From: Saussurea involucrata
Lineage: Eukaryota > Streptophyta > Magnoliopsida > Asterales > Asteraceae
Length of the DNA stretch: 64,000 nucleotides
NCBI GenBank assembly: GCA_033807775.1
Contig: CM066315.1
Coordinates: 9,552,501-9,616,500 of the forward strand
Direction of reading: 5' to 3'
The notes under the pieces are model-generated. The model was given only the letters and a program-made list of their open reading frames with translations. It was not told where the DNA came from and did not search any database. The translations under genes and the position numbers were made by a program. Shown piece after piece: positions 1 to 11,805 of this stretch. Every line of letters starts with the position of its first letter. The first letter of the stretch is position 1.

Positions 1-812
1 CCATAGACCAAAGGGATGTAATTTTTAGTAATTGGGTGTACCTTGAATCATCGTGGGTCCCGATTTGAGTATCGCGATATTATAATCCCATTGGGACCAT
101 TGATTCTGAGGTGGAATGTGGAATAAGCAGATTTTGTTTAATAATTCCCATTCCGATTTGGGAAGATCGGAGATTTCCCAGTGATGAGAGGAAGATCTGA
201 GATAGGCATAAAGTAAATTGTAATCTCTACTTCCTGATTAAGAAATAGGCAGGTTTTGACTTGTAATTTATTGTGTTTGAGTATTGACTGTGAATCTGGG
301 ATGATTCATAGTAAATTCTTAAAAGTTGTTATTATGATTAGATGAGTTAGTCGTAAGTATGGGATCGGGGTAGATTCCCCAATTTGGAAAGGAGTTGTCG
401 TACGGTAAGATGGGTGAGAACAGGTTTGAGTTATCTGTTCATGTTTTAATTATTAAATTTTATTTTGATTTGAGTATTCTCACTAGGCGAAAGCCTAGTG
501 TTTCAAGTTGAATCTTCTTACCAGGTACAAGCTCCGGGAAGTAATCGGGAATGAGAGAAGAGAACTTTTGAAAGATTCAGACTTAGAGATAACAGAGGAT
601 CTAGTTACTCTTTGATACTTTTGGGACAGTTGTTTAGATAACTTAATTAATCTGATTGTTATGATATGATTAGATTTAATAAGTTATTTAAGTAAAGTCG
701 TTTGTATATAGAAACCTTACATTTGATCCTCAGGTTATATAAGTTTGAAGTTTTTGATCATAACTTGTAGTAATTTTAAGGTTTAAATTGACCCTGTTTT
801 TGGGGTGTTACA
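1..812 (+). mobile_element. 5' LTR (3' part) of a large LTR retrotransposon
   Basis: This stretch is almost identical to 7024-7835, the last third of the downstream LTR. By eye I count seven differences over 812 aligned positions, so the two copies are young. It ends in GTGTTACA, directly followed by a primer binding site. The LTR starts before the window. It contains the short stem-loop with CTAGGC/GCCTAG arms near 481-500 that recurs in the other LTRs of this window. Confidence 0.93.
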
Positions 813-815
813 ATA

Positions 816-827
816 TGGTATCAGAGC
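816..827 (+). other. Primer binding site (initiator tRNA-Met type)
   Basis: TGGTATCAGAGC lies four bases after the LTR end. This is the usual plant retrotransposon match to the 3' end of initiator methionine tRNA. It fixes the orientation of the element as plus. Confidence 0.92.
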
Positions 828-3800
828 ATTAGTTTAAGTGAACTAAGTATGCTGAGGAAATACTTAGACTTAAGATGTGATGAATTAAGTTATGACTTGT
901 GAGATTTGGGTAGAAGTGTTAAGACGGGATAGTCTTAGGGTTGACGGAAATACGTTAAATTAGTACTGTGACAATGGTAATGAGGATTTTCATGTCTAAT
1001 ATGTTCATAATTCCAATTAGCTACTGTTATTATGAATATATTGTTACGCGAGCATGCTTACTTCTAAATTGTTACAGTGACTAATGATCGGTAAAGTACG
1101 TTTTGAATGTCTAGAATTGTGTAACCATTCCATATGGTTATTTTTTTTATATATAGCAGAATGATGATGAATACATCACTAAGATCCTTCAGTTCTTTGG
1201 AGGACAGATCGGTAAATGAGTAGAGTTTGAAAAGACAACCTGGAATTGGCGAGACTCATGGAAGTTCGTCGATACAACCTTTAATAGGTGGATTGAAATG
1301 TGTAGAGATAGAATGTGAGATAATTGACGGAAATAGTATGACATGGTTGAGTAAGTGGGCCGTGGAATGTATGTATAGCAAGTATTATAAGGCCGAGAGG
1401 ACGACCACTGGTCGGAAGTAGAGTGTCAATGATAAGTTGACTGAGTAAAACAATTGACCTTGTTTGAGTAAGTAGCCTTCAATTGCAAGTAGAGTGTTAT
1501 GCATGGTGTTCCAGAATATGTTACATAAGTTTTCTTGATTTAAAAAATAAACGCATAAGTAGCAATTTTAGTTGAGATTGAGTCATCATGTGCAAGAGTG
1601 TATTTAAAGAAAAGGCAATTTCATTTACGCTGCACAGCGAAATTTTGGAGTCTAGTAAAATGCAAAATACTTCATATTTTTACATGAAAAAATAAATTGT
1701 AGAAAAAGGCCAAGAAAACATTGGCTAGCAAAACTTTTTATAACCACAAGAGTATTGACTTGATGATGTCATGTGAGAATCAACTAATTTACTCTGTGTT
1801 GATAATTTCTTTAAAACTTTTGGCGTATGAAAAGATTTTCATTCAATACATTATTGTAGTAACAACATCGTTTTGGTTGAAAAAGGATTAAGTTTTACGG
1901 AAATGCAAACGATTCTCGAGATCGTTGTGCAGTACATTGGAGTTATGAAAATGTTGGGGTCATGTATGCCCAAGTTGTTCAAAGTGTTGTTATTTAAATG
2001 AGAAATTGTGCGAAATGATTTATGTGTCAAGTTGTCATGCATGAAGGCTATGATCTCGCTAGGTCATAAAGTATTACACTTTAAGCTAAGAAAGGACTCC
2101 AAGAATGGAGAGGTGTTGAATAAAGCATGGGAGAAGGTTTGTAGTTTTGGAAATTATGTTCAAGATGAGAAGTGAATAGTGGGAGAGTCGAAAGTGGACT
2201 TTAGTGTTGGTTGTATGAGGGTCTATACCCTTGTTCGGTGACTAGAAATACAGTTGCCGAGAGACGGTTGTGTCCGGAGGAAGAAATAGGTTCAGTTAGG
2301 GACCCTTTTTAAAATGGGTTAAGGAAGTATCGTCATGACAACTATTGACTTTGAAGTCGACAGTTGTGTGAAGTAAATGAGGCCTTTTTCCTGTCACTGG
2401 GTGCGGTCTGGGTGCGTCCCGCGTATGCCTGTGCGGGCAGGAACAAAACCGTGAGCGATACTGGTATGCTGATATGCAGAGAGTATGCGCAAAGTGGATA
2501 TTATTGTGTGCGACACTTAGGGAATTTTGAATGATTGACGAATAAATCACTAATGAAAGAAGTTTTGATTAATTATTGCATAAGTGAAAGCTATGTAGTC
2601 AAAGCACGTTTTTAATGTTTATTGTGAATGAACAATAATTATGAGGTAGTACATTTTGAAAATGTGAATGTTTTGAGAGTGGTAAACCTTTATTTTGAGG
2701 CCAACGGCCAATTAAGAGATTAAAAAGGTAAAGATTTTGAGTAACATTGTTTTTTTTTGGTTTGGTTTACGCAACCGTGTGAGTGACCCATGTTTAACCA
2801 AACGTTTATTTTGGCCTTAAAGGCTTGATTTATATTCAAATGAGTCTTTGAATGTTTGTAAGTTTTAGTGACTCGAGATAGAGTAATTGGATGTGTTATA
2901 TACTTAACTGCATTTTATGTGACAAGTGTCGTCTTAGGTGTGAAGACTGTTTGATGATTTACGTGTTCCTAGTACCTTTGGAACTAATGAACCTTGGCGA
3001 ATCATATACATTGTGGAGTATATAAAGGGTTGCATATTCATGTACATTCAGATGCATATATGAATTGACTTCATTGGGAAAGAAGCAATGAAGAGGTCGT
3101 ACGATTATCACGCCTCGGAGCGTGTGTTGCATAATGTGAGTTAGATGTAATTATATTGCGTGAGTTGATATTGATAAATGATCATTAGATCCTTCGAGCA
3201 AGTGGCTCGGTTTTGGACTCAGTTGAGTCTTAAGAGCATTGACCCGATTTGATAAGCTCGACGTAGGCTTGGGGTTGAAATTGCACTAACGGTATTACAA
3301 TTGAAGTTTACATGACGTAAATGCATTGGTTATCCTTTTGAGGACATGTATGAATGTTAAGTCCCGAATCAGATTTTTTTTTAAAATTGAAGGACTACAT
3401 TGTAGGGGTATTAGAATAGTGAAGGATTGTGCCTTGTCTATGTATTGGTTTGGAATCACAAAGAGTTAGCAAGAAACGAGTAAGTTTAAGTTAATTGGAA
3501 ACTCGTGAGTTGTGGTTCAACTAAAGTTGGGGAGGAATAAAGTAGTGAAATAGACTCGGTAAATTATGCGGGAGGTCATGAAGGTAAGTTTGAATTGTGT
3601 ATGAATGGCCATGGTAGACCTGATCTGTTGTGGGATGTTATGAGTGGGGAATGTACTAATGAGTAGTGGCATCAATTGCCAAGATAATTGTGGCAATCAG
3701 TAAGTAATGAGAAGATAGAAAGAGGGAACATTAGATGGAAGTCTTTTCGGAGATTTCGGATGAAGTGTACTATTTGTCAATAAAGTTGTTAGAGCATGTA

Positions 3801-5274
3801 GTTTGGAGGATGGCGTGGTGGTATGGCTAATATCAGAATAGAATGTCGGAGCGATAGTGGGTGTTTATCCAAAGTGATTTTGGTTGTGTGGGTCGCTAAG
3901 TAAGTTTATGTTTTTTTTGAAACATTGGAAGTTTAATGAAGATGATGAGTGTGTTGGTCAAAATGTGGTGTAGTAGATACAAAATCCTTAAGGAATGGGA
4001 GTTTCTTCTTATATATGAAAGAATTGTCCGAGAAAGTATTAGTTGAAGATCAAAGAATGTGTAGTAATTTTGGACGGTGATGTCGTTTCAAGATAACTTG
4101 GTTGAATGCCTTAAGTTAGAATTTTGGTGCAACTGTTTGATTATATATAATAATGAGATAATGTTATCGGCATGTAGAAAGATTGGGAGAAAGAGACAAG
4201 TAATGTTTGGAGGGTAGTACTCCACGCTAAAGTGGAAAGCAAGATAGAAAGATCGAACCCAAGATTGTAGTCATACTACAGGTTCAATGGAATTATCACC
4301 TTTGATATACAACACTTTAGTGCTTGGTTGCAATGTGGTAAAGTAGTGCGATAGTGGGTGAGGAAGTGGTAGCACTTTGTACCAAAGAAACGTGTGAGTC
4401 ATAGATGTAATGATGGTTTGTCGTAATTATTGAAGTATTCAAAATGATAAGTATGTTTGATTTTAAAGTATGTAGATTTTCAGGTAGTATACATTAATGT
4501 TATTTTGAGACCTGGAGATTAAGTTGTGATGATGATGGGGTGAAAGGAGAACTCTTGTTTTTCTCGATCCCATTGGATTTTAGGTGAGTTTTTATATTTC
4601 ATTTTTTATTATCAAAGAGAATATTGTAATCGTTAAGCTGAAGTACTTCGTTATGAAGTTTAGTCAAGAGTGTCGGAGTATTTCGTGGATGTAAAGAAAT
4701 GCATTGAATGCAGTTCTCGGTATTACGAGGAATTGGCTAGAGGTCTTAGCTGATGATTCTAGAGAAACTGTCATGTTGGATAGTAGCTATGTGTGGTGGA
4801 TGTTCCGTGTGAGCATGAGAGAAATGATAATTGTATGGTAGACCAAGAAATAGTCGAATAAGGATTTGATGATAACAGTTACTCTAAAGAAGTTTGTAAA
4901 TCTAAGTTGGGGAGTGAGTAATGATGAAAGAGATATGGTTCAGAAAATATAAAAAGATGAATCCTTGTTATTTCTGTATTTTCATTTGTGAATTAAGTAA
5001 GTAAGGCTTAAAGTGAAGAGAAGTACAAAATATTTCATGTTGGTATAATGTAATTTCACTTACAAAAAAAATGGATGGTAAGAGTAGTTGTTTGGAGGAA
5101 CTGTAAGGGGTTATAGAAAGATCAGTTAAGAAATTGTGACCTAAGGGTGTGGTATTACGTCATTAAGGTATTATTATGACCTTAGAATTGGAAGAGGATA
5201 TGAGGATTAAATATCCTCATTTGTTTACCTAGCTTCGATTTCGAGGACGAAATCATTTTCAAGTTGGGGAGTAT
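828..5274 (+). mobile_element. Non-coding interior of the LTR retrotransposon (LARD-like)
   Basis: About 4.4 kb lie between the primer binding site and the 3' LTR without any open frame above about 85 codons, and I recognise no gag, protease, reverse transcriptase or integrase motif. The composition is G- and T-rich on the plus strand. Just before the polypurine tract, 5235-5260 resembles the end of Gypsy polyproteins (TTCGAGGACGAAATCATTTT). The interior is therefore either a large retrotransposon derivative that depends on a relative for its proteins, or a polyprotein region decayed beyond recognition. Near-identical LTRs favour the first reading: the element moved recently although it could not encode its own enzymes. 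Confidence 0.75.
5261..5274 (+). other. Polypurine tract
   Basis: AAGTTGGGGAGTAT sits immediately before the TGTAACATCC start of the 3' LTR, where the plus-strand primer of an LTR retrotransposon is expected. Confidence 0.75.
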
Positions 5275-7835
5275 TGTAACATCCTAAATTTTGATGTTAT
5301 TATTTTAATAAGATTTAGAATGTATTTGTATTTGGAGTAACCTTGAATTATATAGAGTATTATAATTCAATTAAGGTTAAAATACAAATGTCGAAAGTTT
5401 AAAGATTTCTTTTGAGAATATTAACTTAAGGGTTATTATTATGAGTTTTATTTATGCATAAGGGGTGTTATGTTATTTCTTTAAAGTTTGAGGGTTGTAG
5501 TGTCATTCTTTAAAGTTAAGGGTTTATTGGGTAAAAATGTCAAGTGACTCATGTAGTTAAGAGAGGAGGTGGCAATCATCTAGTAAATATAGACTAATTG
5601 TGAGTGTGGGATGAGGTGTTGGTGTGTCTTTCGGTTTTGAGAGAAAGAGAAGCTGAGAGAGAAGAAGGAATCGAGAAAAGAGAAGAAGAAATCAGTTTTA
5701 TTTCAGTTGGGAAGCAAGAATCAAACAAAGGTAATCATCATTAATCCTACATCTTCTTAGTTAAAGTTTTCTATGGAATTTTAGTTGGGTTTTGGTAAAA
5801 TTTGATGATTATGAGAATCTGAGTTTTTGGGTATGTTAAGATAAGGTTATTTAACATATCTGCAAGTTTGCATAAACAAACATAGATTAAAACTGTAAAA
5901 TATGGGTTTTAGGATGAACATAGTGGACTGAGACTTGGATGAACATCATCGAAGTCGCAACCTTGAGTTGCGACATTCATGATTGTCGCAATAGGCAGTT
6001 GCGACTCAGTAGTGAAGTCACAGTAGACAGTTGCGACTTGGAGTTGGAGTCGCAACAGTGGACTGCGACTTAGCTTTGGAGTCGCAACCGTTGACTGCGA
6101 CTTAGGTTGGAATCGCAATAGAGGGTTGCAATTTGGTACTGTAGTCGCAAGAGTTGATTGCGACTTGGGTCGAAATCGCAATGGTGGACTGTGATTTAGA
6201 GTTGGAATCGCAACAGTTGGTTGCGATTTGGAATTGGAATCGCAATAAGTGGTTGCGACTTCAGTTCATTGCGACTTAAGATGTGATTTTAAGAGATTAA
6301 GGATTCTCAGTTATAGAGGGTTCTGTTTTATAAATTAATATCAGTATATATGTAATTTGAATATTACAGTAAACTGTGGTAGTGAAGAAGGGAGTCCCTT
6401 ACGAGTTAAAAAGGATTAAAAGAAGTGATAACGCATCAGGTGAGTTTATTCAACTCTCTTTAAAATTCAGTAATTAATGTTGAAATAGATGTTTTATATG
6501 TATGCATGGATATGTTTATATGGGTTTGATTAAGTCAGAGATAAGCCCAAGAGGGCGATTAAAAGTTGTGCTATGTTGATCCCCATGCTAAAATTGCTAA
6601 GAGGGGATATCTATGAAGTTGATGAACTGGTACTTATTAATATTCTTACATGTAAAGTATGATTATCTGCTATATGCAATTTGTTACATGTTTATGAACT
6701 CTAAATATGATTTGAAACTTTATTGAGATAAATTATAAAGATCTATCTATGAGTCCAAAAGTGTAGATTAAACATTTGAGACATTAACTCCCGTGCTAGG
6801 TTGCAAAGAAGGGATAGTTAAGAGATTGAGATGAGGAGCTAATAATATTCTTTATTTTTATATAAATAGAATATGTTCGGAGAAATGATATATTGTATGC
6901 CGGACGCATATAGTAGTATCGATTATTACATATATATATATTATGTACTATGTGCTTTTGCTAAAAATAGGCATCCGGTCACCGAGGGCACTTGGGTTCG
7001 GTATAATGGGAACCGATTACTCGCCATAGACCAAAGGGATGTAATTTTTAGTAATTGGGTTTACCTTGAATCATCGTGGGTCCCGATTTGAGTATCGCGA
7101 TATTATAATCCCATTGGGACCATTGATTCTGAGGTGGAATGTGGAATAAGCAGATTTTGTTTAATAATTCCCATTCCGATTTGGGAAGATCGGAGATTTC
7201 CCAGTGATGAGAGGAAGATCTGAGATAGGCATAAAGTAAATTGTAATATCTACTTCCTGATTAAGAAATAGGCAGGTTTTTACTTGTAATTTCTTGTGTT
7301 TGAGTATTGACTGTGAATCTGGGATGATTCATAGTAAATTCTTAAAAGTTGTTATTATGATTAGATGAGTTAGTCGTAAGTATGGGATCGGGGTAGATTC
7401 CCCAATTTGGAAAGGAGTTGTCGTACGGTAAGATGGGTGAGAACAGGTTTGAGTTATCTGTTCATGTTTTAATTATTAAATTTTATTTTGATTTGAGTAT
7501 TCTCACTAGGCGAAAGCCTAATGTTTCAAGTTGAATCTTCTTACCAGGTACAAGCTCCGGGAAGTAATCGGGAATGAGAGAAGAGAACTTTTGAAAGATT
7601 CAGACTTAGAGATAACAGAGGATCTAGTTACTCTTTGATACTTTTGGGACGGTTGTTTAGATAACTTAATTAATCTGATTGTTATGATATGATTAGATTT
7701 AATAAGTTATTTAAGTAAAGTCGTTTGTATATAGAAACCTTACATTTGATCCTCAGGTTATATAAGTTTGAAGTTTTTGATCATAACTTGTAGTAATTTT
7801 AAGGTTTAAATTGACCCTGTTTTTTGGGTGTTACA
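5275..7835 (+). mobile_element. 3' LTR, complete, 2.56 kb
   Basis: It begins TGTAACATCC and ends GGGTGTTACA, a TG...CA pair with short inverted ends. Its last 812 bases repeat window positions 1-812. Inside, in order, are a GA-rich tract (5630-5710), an array of GTCGCAA/TTGCGAC motifs (about 5950-6275), a TATA-like run near 6930-6945, a CTAGGC stem-loop near 7504-7523 and an ACCAGGTAC motif. The five bases after it (TTATT) are the expected target duplication, but the other copy is outside the window. Confidence 0.93.
5950..6275. repeat. Array of alternating inverted GTCGCAA / TTGCGAC motifs in the LTR
   Basis: Units of roughly 20-30 bases alternate GTCGCAA and TTGCGAC (or close variants), so neighbouring motifs are inverted copies and can pair as small hairpins. 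The spacers vary in sequence. It is CpG-rich compared with its AT-rich surroundings. An apparent 90-codon reading frame here is a by-product of the repeat. Confidence 0.85.
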
Positions 7836-8090
7836 TTATTCTAGCAGAGGACCTGTAGTTCTTTTTTTCGTGAAATTTTGGTCCCTAACGCTAACTCCGT
7901 TACTCCATCCTCCGTTAACCCCCGTTTTAACGAGGGTAAAGTCGTCATTTCATGTTTCCCTCCCCTTTTTAATACATTAAACGCTATACTCTCTCCAAAA
8001 ACATCGATCACACTCCTTCGTCTTCCACTCTTCCTCACCAAACACCCTGTTCATCATCGTCCTCACCAAGATCGACAAACAATCAGACAA
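7836..8090 (+). repeat. Left terminal inverted repeat of the MULE (outer end missing)
   Basis: This is the reverse complement of about 12166-12378, with shared blocks such as CAGCAGAGGACCTGTAGTTC and CTCCGTTACTCCATCCTCCG. It runs up to the transposase start codon, so it probably carries the transposase promoter. It includes a segment near 7955-8075 that differs from the right copy by small insertions. Confidence 0.88.
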
Positions 8091-11000
8091 ATGGGTCCAA
8101 CAATGTGGGAAATTCGATGGAACGACCTAGACTTTGATCCGTATGAAGTTTATGGTAAGTTCATCCACTCCATTTCTCTTCGTTTTATTGTACTGATGCA
8201 TCAACAAATATTGAAAAAAATGTGCTTATGTGTACACTTCTTATTTGGGTTTTCTCCATATGAAATGTGTGTACAAATGTCACTTTTCAATCTCGTTATG
8301 TTAATAAGCTAAAAATAGGGTTTGTTCAAGTAGGAGTGATAATGATTGGTAATCTGTTATTGCAGAGCACTATCCCAATCTCATCACCATGAAGATCAAT
8401 CATGGAGGATTTTTTACAAACGGTCCAGGAAGGAAGTACATGAATGGTAAGGTAAGGTTCGTTGACTTAGTTGACTGTGACGAGTTAAGTGTACATGAAG
8501 TGAATACTATGATCACTGAGATGGGTTATACTTCTCCTCAACCAATGTTCTATCATTTCCTTACCCCTGATTGTGACCTAGATTTTGGACTTCAACCCTT
8601 AGGAAGTGACCAGGACATTATAAAATTGTTAAAGTATACTACTAAGTATAAGTTGATTGAGTTGTACATAGAGCATTGGACTACAACCTTAAACACTCAC
8701 TTCAAATCACCAAGGGCTTCAAATGTTGTTATAGATGAAATGACATGGGATGTATCACCACCACTTCGTACGTGTAGAAAACAAGCAAGTAGTCCTAAAT
8801 GCAAGAAAAAACTACTTCTTGGATGGTTTGAAACAGAGACAAATATGCTACATGGAGATGGTGAATCACAAATAGGGCATGACATGGGTGGTGAACCTCA
8901 AGCAGGGCATGGCATGGGTGAACCTCAAACATGGCCTGAGATGGGTTTTGAAAACCCATGGCCTGAGATGGGTGATGAAAACCCATGGCCTGAGTTGGGT
9001 GGTGAAAACACAGGGCCTGTGATGGGTGAAGAAAACACATGGCCTATGATGGGTGAAGAAAACACAGGGGGTCAGATTGGTTTGTTTGAGACATTGGCTG
9101 AGGATGATAGTGAGGATAATGACTACTTGGTAGATGATGAATATGGGATGGATGATGACTTTGATGTGGATATGATGGGCTACTACTTAACTGTGGACTT
9201 TGATGCAGATTGGAATGCAAACTTTCAGGACTTATATCCTGAATGCAACGTAGGAGATGATGTGGAGCCATTCCAGTTTGATGACTATGACAGTGGAGAA
9301 TCTTCTGATTTAGAGGCAGAAAGGAGAAAACAATTGCATGGTTTAAGAAAGAACTATGAAGCAGAGCATAGAAACAGAACTTGTAAAACAGGCTTTTATG
9401 TTGGACAAGAGTTTGGCAGTAAGAAAGAGATCAAGAAATTGGTTGCAGAGCATGCAGTTGAGACCAAAAGGGACATTGGCCTAATAAGAAATGATAACCA
9501 AAGAATAAGGGCTATTTCCAAAGGGAAGGTTGTGGACTCAAAAAAACCGATTGGTGGGCCTAGTCAAGAGTCAATAAAATCAAGAAAGTTAAATACAAGT
9601 GGTGGGCCTGTTTGTCCTTGGACTCTATATGCATCCACAAGCAAGCAAGAAGAAACCTGGGTGGTTAAAACCTACATCGATGACCATAAATGTCTACAAA
9701 CTAGAAAGGTAACACAATGTACAGCAACCTATCTCTCTGAGCAAGTTGAGGACACAATTATTCCTAACCCTAATATACCACTTAATGCCCTAAAGGATCA
9801 ACTTCAAAGGAAGTTGGATGTTCATGTTTCAAGGCAGAAGGCATTCAGGGCAAAGACAATGGCAACACACAGGGTAAGGGGTAATTACAGTCTACAATAT
9901 TCATGGTTGAGAGACTACTGTCTTGAGTTTCAGAGGACCAACAGTGATACAACTATTAAGTTGGATCTAGAGGTTGAGCAAAATGAGGCAAGTGATACTA
10001 GACAATTCAGGAGAATATACATATGTTTAGGTCCACTTAAGAAGGGATTCAAAGCATGTGACAGATATTTGTTAGGCCTGGATGGAGCATTTATGAAAGG
10101 GCCATTTCCAGGACAGATACTAACTGCAGTGGGGGTTGATCCCAATCATGGAATCTACCCAGTTGCATATGCAATAGTAGAGTCTGAATGTACTGATTAT
10201 TGGATGTGGTTTTTGGAATTTTTGGGCGATGACTTAGGCTTGGAGAGGAACTCAAACTTCACATTTATGACTGACAGGCAGAAGGTAAACCTCTATTCTA
10301 TTTTCAGATTTATTACCTAAAGACATGTTATGTATGTTATTAACTCACATATGCAATTAACATTGACCACAGGGACTTTTACCAGCACTTTCCAGGGTAT
10401 TTCCATGTGCAGAGCATAGGTATTGCTTGAGGCACATTCATGATAATATGAAGAAGACCTGGAGAGGCAAAGCATACAAAGATCTTTTGTGGAAATGTGC
10501 AACATCAACCACTATACCACAGTTTCAAAGATGTATGTCTGAGTTGGGAACTTTCAAACCAGAAGCATACAAATGGTTGAACGAAATTCCACCCCAATGT
10601 TGGTCAAGATATCATTTTACAGGTACAATTTATTCTTACATGTAGGTATGATCTCACTTTGGTTATGTCAGATCACATTGTAATGTGTTATTTGTCTCTA
10701 TTCAATTTTACAGGCAGATCCCATTGTGATGTGTTATTAAATAACATGTGTGAGGTTTTTAATAGACAATTGATTGATGGAAGGGACAAACCCATCATAC
10801 AGGCACTAGAGTATATAAGGCAATACCTATTAAAGAGAATTGTTAATGTTAACAAGGTGATTGGCAAATGTGATGGACCTCTTACTCCTACAGCAACTAA
10901 ACTATTGAACTCTGTCAAGTGTGAGGCATCCCAATACACAGTGCTATCAAATGGAGGTCACAAGTATGAGGTTAGTGGACCATGGGGGGATCAACGTGTA

Positions 11001-11420
11001 GTTGATTTAAGAGAGAAGGAATGTGCTTGTAGAAAGTGGCAACTCACTGGCATACCATGTAAGCATGCAGTAGCTGCAATATGGTACATGGAACAAGTAC
11101 CAGAAGATTGGGTTCACACAAGTTACAAACTTGATACATGGAAGGCTGTTTATGAGTTCAAAGTTGAACCTGTGAATGGAAGGGAGCTATGGCCTAAATC
11201 TTCAAGTACCATTACAATTACTCCACCAAAGCATCACACACAAGTAGGAAGGCCAAAAAAGAATAGAAGGAAAAATGCTGAAGAGTTAAGCCAACCTATT
11301 GTCAGGGGATCAAAGTTATGTAGGCGTGGAACGGCAGTAACTTGTGCCAAATGCAACAAGAAAGGACACAACTCAAGGAGCTGTAAAGGGCAGGAGGACA
11401 CAACTCAAGGACGTGCATAG
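8091..11420 (+). CDS. MULE transposase (MudrA-type), four exons
   Basis: Predicted exons are 8091-8154, 8366-10284, 10373-10622 and 10714-11420, all with GT-AG introns and a continuous frame of about 979 residues. The first exon is tiny and encodes the start of the N-terminal MULE domain; the second holds acidic Asp/Glu-rich repeats (an imperfect repeat with GEENTWP/GFENPWPEMG around 8935-9070) and the catalytic region. Motifs include GLDGAFMKGPF, then FMTDRQKGLLPAL across the second splice junction, the region with the catalytic acidic residues of the family. The last exon has a SWIM zinc finger (CACRKWQLTGIPCKHAVAAI) and a CCHC knuckle (CAKCNKKGHNSRSC). No internal stop or frameshift was seen, so it may be functional. 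Its role is cut-and-paste transposition in the nucleus. Confidence 0.93.
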
Positions 11421-11805
11421 TTGTGCTTGGATGTTTTTGTTAATATGTTATGTTTGAAACTTGGTTATGGTTGGTTATTTTGTGTTAGTTGGCTACTTTC
11501 CCACTGTTGGTTTTTTGTTATGTATGTATCCAACAGAATGACAATGTTCCCACTTTTGTTTTCATGGTGATGAATGGGATGAATATATTTATGGTGAAAG
11601 TTTTGGTTTATGACAGATTTAAGTTTGTAGACAACTATGTAGACAATGTATAAAATTTGTAGGCAATGTAGAAAATAGACAGATTACAGAATTGATCAAT
11701 TCCAACCATTTTCAATACATATTCATGAATCATACAAAACACATACAGGTTCCAACCATTTTCCAGAGACAAAAGCTTACATTTTCACTACTACTAAACA
11801 TTGGG
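11421..11805. other. Convergent 3' region between the two MULE genes
   Basis: An AT-rich 385-base stretch without coding signal. It must hold both transcript ends. The repeated TGTAGACAATGTA near 11625-11675 is the only local repetition seen. Confidence 0.6.

Noticed and set aside
828..5274. Gag-pol polyprotein in the large retrotransposon
   Set aside because: No reverse transcriptase, integrase or protease motif was found in any frame and stops are dense; I could only support a Gypsy-like tail of about 25 bases before the polypurine tract.
5909..6181. 90-codon minus-strand reading frame
   Set aside because: It is generated by the GTCGCAA/TTGCGAC array in the LTR; its repeated peptide follows the DNA repeat and has no domain.
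5950..6275. Array of short repeats with spacers, considered as CRISPR-like
   Set aside because: Repeats are 7 bases, alternate in orientation, spacers are irregular, and it lies in a retrotransposon LTR in a eukaryotic genome.
9044..9271. Minus-strand frames rich in His/Pro/Ser opposite the MULE transposase
   Set aside because: They are antisense shadows of the acidic repeats of the transposase.
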